Below are positions 26,701 through 36,300 of a stretch of DNA of 64,000 nt, piece by piece. The first letter of the stretch is position 1; every line of letters begins with the position of its first letter. Made by a program: the position numbers and the translations under genes. The notes under the pieces are model-generated. The model made no database searches, was not told the origin of the DNA, and saw only the letters and a program-made list of their open reading frames with translations. This DNA comes from Chrysoperla carnea (lineage: Eukaryota; Arthropoda; Insecta; Neuroptera; Chrysopidae): assembly GCF_905475395.1 (NCBI RefSeq), contig NC_058341.1:61015501-61079500 (forward strand). Reading direction: 5' to 3'.

Positions 26701-28773
26701 CCATGCTTGCCGTATTGAGAAAAACGTTATTTTAATCAGATAAGGTTTTTATGACACTTCAGGAAAATCAAGAAAATATTCCAGTCAGGGACAAAGCAAG
26801 TTCGATAAAAAATTTTAAAATATAAAGCCTGCTATAAACTTTATTATATACGTTTTGTTAACTAGTTTGTATACAGTTTATTAAACGTCAAAGCCTTTCG
26901 GTTATATAATTTTATAATTTATGTATGATATGCGTTATAAAATGTATCACTTCAAAATTCGTTATTTATTTTTCGTAGAGGTGGAAAAAATAGCTATGTG
27001 TTCCCATAGAATAGCTCTCAATTATTGGTGTAGTATGATAGCGAATCCAGGTTTATTTTATGGTGTGGAATGTAATAAAACTGGCTGCAATTATGATAAT
27101 ATACAACAACTTGGTCCTAATTTACGGTGAGTTGTTTTTAATTATTTAAAATTAGTACTGTTTTTAATTTAAAACAAGTGAAAACAAACAATTGACTGAG
27201 TTAATTGTTGAAATACCATGCATAGCCCGTGTTGAATTCTTTATCACATTACACATGCAAACATGTGACACATACATAACTGATAATCAAGTATAGTACA
27301 TATTATAAAATTTCCGCTTAATTGCCGCCCTCACGGGTAAACAGTGATGTTTACGAAAAAATATTTCAAATAAAAGTTGTTTAATTTTTATTTTTTACAT
27401 TTAAACTTTTGTTCTATCTCTAACGGTTTACAAGATGGGTCCTACGGACCCAAGACCCAATGGACCTATGATGCTCATTTACAAACTTGACCTCACTTTT
27501 TCGTCCTGAGTACGCTGTAAAAATTTCAGCTCGATATCTTTTTTCGTTTTTGAGTTATCGTGTCCACAGACGGACGGACGGACGGACAGCCGGAAATGGA
27601 CTAATTAGGTGATTTAGTGTACACCTATGACAAAATTTTTTTCCTAGCATCATTATTTGTAAGCGTTGCAAACTTGGGACTAAACTTTATATACTATGTA
27701 TATTTCATATATACATGGTATAATGAACGATAGAACTTGTGCATTAGGATAAGATGCAGTATCTAGCCGTGTTAATTTTCCCATCGGATAACTTTTTATA
27801 CCCTGTTATAAATTTAATAATTAAATATATATCAAGGTATAAGTACTATTTTTAGCCCCAAGTTCGAAACGTTTAGAAATATAGATTTAAAGAGTTTCTG
27901 AAACAATTTAATACAAAACGTAGCAAATAAGGCATGTTTAGTTAAATTTTGGAAACCAATAAACAATTAAACTGTATTATTTAAAAAAATTTAATAAAAA
28001 ATATATTTTAAGGGGCAAGCTTCTATTGAACTATAAAGAAATGCTATATCTTACCGGATATAGCATAGTCGATAAACAATTAAATTTTATTATTTAAAAA
28101 AATTTAATAAAAGATATATATTTTGAGGGACAAGCTTAAAATATATATATAAATAAATAATTTAAATAAAGCTTGATTCGCTCAATATCAAGAATGAATC
28201 GGAAAATAAGGTGGGTATATTGATGTTTTAAATTGAGCGCCTCAAGCTTTTACGCATAGTCGTGTTTGAGTGACTTATAAAAAAATTATTTTCTTCTTTA
28301 TAGTTCGATAGAAGCTTGTCCCTTAAAATATATTTATACCATGTATTGATAATATTTAAATTATCAATAATTTAATCTATCTAAGAATTTTTTTTATTAT
28401 CAGTATATATGAAATATACATAGTATATTAAGTTTAGTCCCAAGTTTGTAACGCTTAAAAATAATGATGCTAGGAAAAAATTTTTGTCATAGGTGTTCAT
28501 AAAATCACCTAATTAGTCCATTTCCGGTTGTCCGGCCTTTCTCAAATTTTTCCGTCGTTGCCATGTACTATTAAACTATTTTCTTCTAGTTTACTTCTTA
28601 AGTTATTTCATCATTGTTTTTATTTTAGATCACCCGGAACATTTTATTTTAAAACAAGTAAAAGTGAACCGTATGGTTTGGGTACGGATAGTATAAAAAA
28701 TATTACTCCAATTGATATGGATCTATTGAACGATTATCAGCAGATTTTTCAGTGTGGAACAGTAGATTTTTAA
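23774..28773 (+). CDS. Secreted lipase-like gene 1 (five exons, 333 aa)
   Basis: Exons inferred from GT/AG junctions and continuous phase: 23774-23883, 24786-25044, 25812-26151, 26979-27126 and 28629-28773, totalling 1002 nt. The product fits the pancreatic-lipase/phospholipase-A1 superfamily of secreted ester hydrolases. Residues 1-28 form a hydrophobic signal peptide. The nucleophile motif GHSWGAG places Ser152. GLDP places Asp176, 24 residues on, as is usual for the family. CSH places His246. The family pattern around NDGTIQ..C precedes a short lid loop between Cys225 and Cys244. Two things are odd. The usual His-Gly oxyanion motif reads Pro70-Gly71 (FISPGSP), and an extra cysteine cluster (101, 105, 110) follows the NVVYFD strand. 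The start is the first ATG; a second in-frame Met at residue 7 is possible. The gene is the upstream member of a tandem pair. A digestive or salivary role is plausible but not shown; substrate is unknown. Confidence 0.88.
25110..25540 (+). repeat. Repeat X copy 7 in lipase gene 1 intron 2
   Basis: AAATCACCTAATAGGTCCAT through TTGTTTGTTTTCACTTGTTG. Gene 2 lacks it at the same intron position, so insertion came after duplication or was lost there. Confidence 0.75.
27165..27725 (-). repeat. Repeat X copy 8 in lipase gene 1 intron 4
   Basis: Full-length reverse copy from AAAACAAGTGAAAACAAACA to ATATATACATGGTATAATGA. In gene 2 intron 4 the flanks TTTTAATTTAAAA and GATAGAACTTGTG lie close together without it, giving an approximate empty site. 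Confidence 0.8.
27998..28338. repeat. Inverted repeat in lipase gene 1 intron 4
   Basis: TTTTAAGGGGCAAGCTTCTA with ACTATAAAGAAA at the left is mirrored by TTTCTTCTTTATAGTTCGATAG and AAGCTTGTCCCTTAAAA at the right. A diverged direct copy of the segment leading into the left arm (27957-28022) lies at 28071-28137. Absent from gene 2 intron 4. Confidence 0.6.
28385..28535 (+). repeat. Repeat X copy 9, 5' end only, in lipase gene 1 intron 4
   Basis: ATATGAAATATACATAGTAT through TTTCCGGTTGTCCGGCC, then stops just before the intron-exon 5 region shared with gene 2. Confidence 0.7.
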
Positions 28774-29312
28774 GTAAATTATTTTGTTACTCGTTAATCG
28801 AAAATAATTATATGAAACTACATGTGTCCAAAGTTTTATTACTCTGTTCAATATCGGCAAACAAATTTTAAAATTACTCGCCTGTCTTTTAATTTTTAAT
28901 TTCTTTAAATAAGTTAAGCTATAATAATATACAAACTAATAACTAATGAAGCACGAAAAAGACCCTAAGATTTGAAAAGAAAAACCCTAGGATTTGTTGT
29001 AATGAAAAAATCATATCAGAGTTTTAATGGAACCGGATAGAATGTGTTGAGTTCAAGGCTGGATTATTGCATGGGTCCCCGAGTTCCTAGAGGACCCCAA
29101 CAATGCAATGAAAAAGAATGTGTAAAAAAAATCAATCAGCAAATTGCTGATGAAATAAGCGAGCATGCAATCTTCAATCGTAGATCTCTAAAACTACATA
29201 ACTCAGAGTGCTTATAGCAGAGATAGTCAAAATAATTTAAAAAATTGGAGCATACAATAAAACTTACGTGTAAATTAATTCAATATAATTTTAATAATTT
29301 TTCATATTACAT

Positions 29313-29575
29313 CAAATTTTTCAGTTAAATTTGACGTTAAATACTCCGAATTTCAATCCCCAACAACTCGAAAAGTATTCATTTTTCGAAATAATCTTAA
29401 ATGATTTTTTTTTGCTTAGAATTCATCTTTCTATCGATTACCGTTATCATTTTAAACATAAACTTTTCCACCCCCAAGAAGGGGTTTTTAAGTAAGCTTT
29501 AAACAATGCAGTCGAACAGTTTTTATAAAGATTCATTGACTATCCTTGGATTCCGAGGTAAAAATCTAACGACTC
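29313..29575. repeat. Right arm of foldback element FB at the duplication junction
   Basis: Matches the right arm of the 20661-21835 element (AATTTCAATCCCCAACAACT through CTTGGATTCCGAGGTAAAAA) but has no left arm. It forms the 5' edge of the second duplicated unit. Confidence 0.75.
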
Positions 29576-30200
29576 TCGACTTTAAGCATTAAGCTTTTAT
29601 TATTTTATGGCCCACATACCATAAAAGGGCATCAAGTAAATTTACGACGATTAAAAAATAAAAAAATAAAATAAAATAAATATTCCGTGGTTGTATCGTA
29701 TTTTGTTTTGCGGATTTTTTTAAATTTTGATTTCCCTTAACTTTGAATGTGTAACGTACGCGGGGTTTTGCATTTTTGTAAATAACATATTATATATTAT
29801 TGGAAGATATTCCTTAAAACCTTCAATTGAATGCTGCTATACACGGAAACATATCATATAAAATTTTGGTTTGATCTTTTTTTACGGGAGCGTAACAAGG
29901 CCGCTCTTTTGTTTTTTTTTTAAGTAATACTCCTATAATTCAAATATGCTCTTCAAAACGGTTAATTAAATTCCCAGCACAATTACATTAAATGAAAGGT
30001 GTGGTTTTTTGTTCGTAATTTTGCAGATCCCCTCACACCCCAGACAGTTCAGAAAACTGAAATTTCGAGCATATAGTTTGTAAAAAATGGCACGTAAACA
30101 AAACTATAGCAGTTGTCTACGTCTACTTCTATTTTTGGGAAAAATACAATGCAATAAAGCCGCCTATCTTCAATTTGAATTTGTTAATCTTTTAATACAA

Positions 30201-30208
30201 TATAAAAT
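30201..30208 (+). promoter_or_regulatory. Candidate TATA box of lipase gene 2
   Basis: TATAAAAT about 110 bp before the ATG, at the position equivalent to the one in gene 1. Conservation between copies is expected from the duplication and does not by itself prove function. Confidence 0.25.
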
Positions 30209-30317
30209 AAAATCCCGCACAATAAAAGTTTATGGTCTTTTACAAAAGCAAAAAGTGTTTTTAAGTTCAAAAATTTATCTAAATAAAATCGCCGGACAAA
30301 ATTAGATTAATGTAACA

Positions 30318-33300
30318 ATGAATTCAAATGGAAAAATGAAAATTTCTGCAATTTTTTTGATGATATTTTTGCGTTTAACAAATTGTTTAAACTTTTCAGC
30401 TGATAATGTATATTGTGTTTTGTTGAAGTAAGTTATAACAAAATATTATTTATTATATTATGTTTAATATATATAGAGTGTCTCTGGATAGTGTCTTAAC
30501 AGTCTCAATAGTCTCTCAACGCTCTACCGCATATGGTACACCTCAAAATAAGCTGATTTAGTGAAACTTTAAATTTTTATTATGAGGAAATTGATTGTTT
30601 TTAAGATCTCAGGTGTGGCTGAATATTTTAGCTCTTAAATAAACCTGGTTGGTTCTACCTAGTGTAGTATGGAAGTTACAGCCTTATTATAACACGTCTA
30701 TTTTCTGCAAAATTTCTAATAGATATCGTTTATCTCGAAACGATTAAGGGATTCACTTGATCACAAAAGTCCTCAGAATTATTCACTTAAGCGAGTTATG
30801 TAAAAATAAATAAAGCATTCCAAGTTAGGATCAAATTCCAGTATAACCGGAAGTGTCACAAATCAGAAAATATTCTAGGCAAATATATCCCAAGTTATGG
30901 TGCAATACCAATATCCAGATTTCTATTATGTCTGGTTCTTCAGAAATTTCTAATGGGCGGTCACCATGGGCGCCCTGTATTATGCCCGAACATGTTCTCA
31001 CTGCTCATACTTATAAATCATACAAAATTCATTTTTTTATTATGAAATCAAAAATACTTGTTTAATATAAATGTATTTGTTTAAAATTCATGTGTAGGTA
31101 CTATTAAAAGCCAAAACCCCTCTTATTTGAAATTGCTTATTGCTTTGGCCATATTAACAATCACACCACATAGCATATGCAGTGCTGGATTTAGGCTTAG
31201 GCCCGTGAGGCCCGGGCCTAGGGCGGCAAAATTTTTGGAAAGTCAAAATTTTAAAAGAGAACCATTTCAAGGGCAATTCAGATTTTTTCAATAAAATGTA
31301 TTGAATAATCTAATCATTGAACACCCTGAAACAATTTTATTTGGTATAGGTGTTCATAAATTTACCTAGTTAGTCCACTTCCGGTTGTTTGTCTGTACGT
31401 ATGTCAACGCGATCACTCAAAAACAAAAAGAGATATCAAGCTGCAATTTTTATAGCGTGCTCAGGACGTAAAAAGTGAGTTTTAGTTCGTAAATGAGCAA
31501 AATAGATCAATGGGGGTCTTGTAATCTGTTAGAGATGGAACAAAAGCTTAAATGTTAAAAAATAAGCAGCTGTTGTAAACATCATTGTTTACCCATGAGG
31601 ACGCAAATTAGGACAAAAATTGGATGTTCAGTTTCTCCAAAACTATAAAAGATAGGCAGTTCAAAATTTGTAAGTAGCTTCAAATAGTCGTCTTGTGAGA
31701 AATTTTCGGAAAATGAAAAAAAATTCTAGAATCTACCTTCAGAGAGAGCGGCCAAGAGGGCGGTATATCAAACCGGGCCTAGGGCGGCATCAAGCCTAAA
31801 TCCGCCACTGAGCATATGGAGGCGAGAAACTTAAAAGTTCAAATTTTGAAAATTTTTGTTGTTGTTGTATTGAAAACTAAAGCTCATCGTCGTTGATAAA
31901 TTTGAAACCAAAGTCAGTGTTTTATTAATAATAACCTATGGAAATTAGACTTTTTGAAAAAAATGCTAATAATAAAAAAATGAATGGAAACTGTCTGTTT
32001 TGACAACCTAAAAAACATATTTTAATGTTAAGATTTTTAATGCATGGCTTATAAAATGGCTGGCCGAAAAGATCACGTTTTTCGGTTTTTCAGATTTACA
32101 CGAGCATGCAAAAGTTTAAACCCGAAAATCGAGTAGTGTTTAGTCAGAATGACAAAGTAGATAAAATTTTTGATTTAGATACATCCTTTAATTTAATTTT
32201 AGACTGCGAAATTTGAGAATGCCGCTGAAACAAGATTGTTTTCTAACTAACGATAAAAATAAAAAACAATTAATCGAAATACTGATCCGAAAATTTCAAG
32301 CTCATGGACCTGGGACGTCTCAAACTGTCGAAGATGTCGACGCATTGATCGTGCAAGGTGCAGTCATAGCATCTGATGTACAATAATAAACGCGATGTAC
32401 GGTGGTAGGTCAAGCAGCATTAGTTTGAATAAACTGCGTTGTTTAATATATAAAAATAATTATATATAATATATAGTCATCGCCTTTCAAATTAAAATCT
32501 TTGTCCCCTACCATTGACGCCGCGCAAGAACACATCTTTCCAGTTTATCTGCAAGTGTAGCAATGGTTGGGCAAAGAACATTTAGCTACAGATTGCAAGT
32601 GCCAAAAATCAAATGTAGGTTTACGGCAAGTATATACACTAGATACAATAATTACCGATAACCATCTTCATACATGCTGGCAAGGACGGTGTGATTGATG
32701 ACTATTTAGGTAAATGTGAGGCATAAATTAGCAATGATTCTAAAAACTACAACTTTTGAATGATACTTTTTTCATAGAACTTTTAGTTTTCGAGAGAAAT
32801 AGAAAAACTGAAAAACGGGTTAAAATTATTGGAAAGTTATAAATATGAAAGACCGAAAAACGTTCGTTTTCGGTCCGCCGTTTTGTAAACCATGCGTTAA
32901 AAATCTGAACATTGAAATATGTTTTTAAAGATGCCAAAATAGACAGTTTCCGTTAATTTTTTTCTATTAGCATTTGTTTCAAAAACAGTGTACCTTTTTA
33001 TTATTTACCATAAGCTATAAACACAAAAAACCCAAATGAAAAAGTAGGATTTTTATAACTTAAACCTCCCAAATTGCTACGACAACATAAAGAATTGTAG
33101 ATTTAGTGAATTGTTCACTAAAAAACATACTTTAGAAGTCAATTTACTCTCATGGCTTACTTGAAACTAGCAATTTTAACCATTGGAATTAACCTTAGGA
33201 AACATACTGTGTTCATTAAGCAGTTTAAATACCTTTCTCTTGATAATCCTTGGGTAAGAATCTATTCTATTAACTCTAATTTCAAAATATCTACTCTTTA

Positions 33301-36300
33301 TTAACGAAATTTTAGATTTGCAAAAGAGTAAAAAAATTTGTCATGTTTCCTACCAAGTATATTTTTATACTCTGCATATAAAAAATATATCGGAGTATAA
33401 TATTAAATTTAGACCCAAGTTTTTAACGGTTATAAATATGTGAAGTTTAGCTAAATTACGTGGTAGAGGGTTGTACACCAACACACTATTCAGGGTCACT
33501 CATTACTACTAATTATTTTTAGTGTTTTATGGTCATTACGTTTTTCTTAAAGTCAGTCGAAGCTTCATTAAAGTTTATTAGCTACGCTCGAAAATTAAAT
33601 TATGTGTTTTATAAGTCTTGATGTAATAGGGCATCAGATTAAAATTTTTTATGACTTTAGATGAAGAATTCTCACTTCACGGATAGAAAAGTGAAGTTAA
33701 TTTTCAAAAATCTTTACAAGTATGCACAAGATATGAACGTTTAAAATACCTAATTAAACAAAAAGGAAGATACCCACTTGTGACGTAATATGTGCCTATT
33801 ACCATGGAGATTACATATGAAAATTTATTTTGCTAAAAAGACATGGACAATCTTTGAATGCAATCTTTGATTGCTTATAACTTCTTCGTTTTTAAATCAA
33901 TTTTAATTTCGCTTTCAAATTTTGGCATGGTATCAAATCTAGTTTTACATTTTTATGGGTAATATGGCGTATTTGACATCAGGATTAACCCCTATTATCC
34001 CCTATTAATTTTTACCAATAAATTGACTCATTGGCTGTATAACCTGAATTCTATAAATATATAATAAAAATCTGCATTAATATTTTGAAATCATTATAGA
34101 TCATCCACAGAATATGTATTTATAAAAGCGTCAGAACCTGAACTAATTTTAAAACAACCTACATTTAATCCACTATTACCAACTGTATTTATAAGTCCTG
34201 GGTCTCCTACACAAACTCAAAAAATGCTCCCGAACATTGAAGCGTCCTACGTTAAAACAAAACGCTACAATGTTGTTTATTTCGATAGCTGCTACTATAC
34301 ATGCGAGGAGCATAACTGTGATTACCAAATGCCAGGTCTTTTTGATGAAGTCATGCAGGTATGTACTTCTATTCATTATATATATGTCGCAGCCAACTAG
34401 CTTAATTAGCCGTTCAATTAACAAACCTAGTTTTCTCGATAAACGGCGCCGTTCAACTATCGGTCTGAACTTAAGCCATTCAATCAAACAGGTGGGCTAG
34501 GTACAACCTTTGCCAAAGCTATGTACCTACTTTTTTTATTACTAGTTTTTATTTGGAAATAAAAATTTTTATTATTATTATTAGTCTAATGATTTAAATT
34601 TAGTTCCCCGTTCTACCACCTGACGCTGAAACCCACACACTGTCAGTTTGTTCAGATACAAACATTGGTGACGAAATTTAAGATAGTCAAATTTCTTTGA
34701 AAGAGTCTGTGACAAGTCAGTTACCTCTTGTGAGCCTGCTGTGAATCAATTTCCCACTAATAGTGTTCATGTTTTAAAAAGAAAGTTCTTTGCGGATCAA
34801 AATTCCATGTGTATTTTGTTAGTAAGCTGTTTGATCTCATGATTACCAAATAATAATACGTTATATTTTAAATTTCGTAAATAAACAATTCCTAATTTCA
34901 GATATTTCATGTTTATGGTCAAATGGTCACCCATGAATGACCTAAACTTCAGCCAGTCAATTCATTCAAAGTTGTGTTAAAAACTGCAACTGAATATCAT
35001 TCAGGCCGCTAGTTGAACAGTGCGTTTTAGTAAAAAGCCTTTTTTTTATCGAGGTCAACTTTTTGAACTTTGAAGTGTGTGTCCGAGCCTTATAGTACAA
35101 TTTAATTGGTTCGAATTTATATTTTTTATATTTATATTTCGAATTTATAAGTTATTTCAAACTAGATTTAAAAGATCGAACTACTTAAATTAAACTGTGT
35201 GCTTTCAAAATGTACTTTGTTTTTTTAATCTTTGTCTCGATAAAACAACTCAAGTATAGACTGTTAATTAACCGGCTATTTAAGCTAATTTATACTTTTA
35301 TTTACATATAATTTAATTTGAAGTAATAAAAAAGTAAAACTACCGGGTTGGCAGCTTGACATCTGTGATTATAAGGCGTGTATTTTTGTACCTGTCAATT
35401 AATTGTATTAAATTCGTTTAAAATTCATTATAAATAAATATCAAATTTAAAATAAATAAATAATTAAAGTAAATTAAATATAACTATAAGAAGCAGAATA
35501 ATCTGTGATAATTTTATTAGTTATTACTTAAAATAATATTAAGTTTTATTTTTATAAACCTCTTGATCATTCAATTTTTATAAACCTCCTGATCATCCGA
35601 TCCTGCAAAAAATTCAGCTATCGATTTTATTATCGTACTGTAGTGTCAAATCTTCATTTGGGACTTTCCAACAAAATTTCCTAGCGCAAATTGCCAAAAA
35701 ATACGATAGTTAAATAAAATTGATTTTTGCAACAAAAATTTGTAATTGACTCCATCATACTATAAAGATAATAACTATTTAAATTATATTTTGGCAGTGG
35801 TTTGGTAAACTTTATGGTTCCGTGATTTCTAAATTAATTGAGTTGGGATTACCGGTAGAAAGTATTGAGCTCGTTGGACATTCATGGGGTGCTGGTGTTG
35901 CATTTCTGGCAGCGAATAATACAATTAAGAAATTACCACTATTGGTTGGTTTAGATCCAGTTAAAAACTCTCTTCCATTTCATAAAGGAATTGCTGATTA
36001 TACAATTGTTATGCATTCAAATATTGGACAATATGGTCAACAGTATATAAATTATGCTGATTCCGACCTAATAGCAAATGATGGAACAATTCAACCGAAA
36101 TGTACTGATCGTAATGTATTTAACATGTCTAATGAAGGTTTGTAAACTTACGATTAAAATTTTTGTAAATCTGGTTCTTGGAACGCCGCAACTCCTCTAT
36201 ACTGGTTGTCCCAAAAGGCCTTTACATCGGTTTACCATAGAATAAATATGCCGATTTAATCAAACATACAGTTGCAGTCATGACAAAGTCGTTCCGTTTG

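Larger units (their letters stand above)
21550..29287 (+). repeat. Tandem segmental duplication, unit 1 (with lipase gene 1)
   Basis: Sequence from about 21550 (just inside the right arm of a foldback element) to about 29287 is repeated in direct orientation at about 29313-39399. Shared parts include the upstream flank, all five exons, the intron edges and about 500 bp of 3' flank, which ends near the shared run TTCAATATAA. The units differ in length because each gained its own insertions. Boundaries were placed by eye and may be off by tens of bases. Confidence 0.85.

Noticed and set aside
30087..30305. 72-codon frame just upstream of lipase gene 2
   Set aside because: In the duplicate unit the same sequence has a stop after about 31 codons from a small insertion, so the frame is not conserved. 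It more likely belongs to the promoter or 5' flank.
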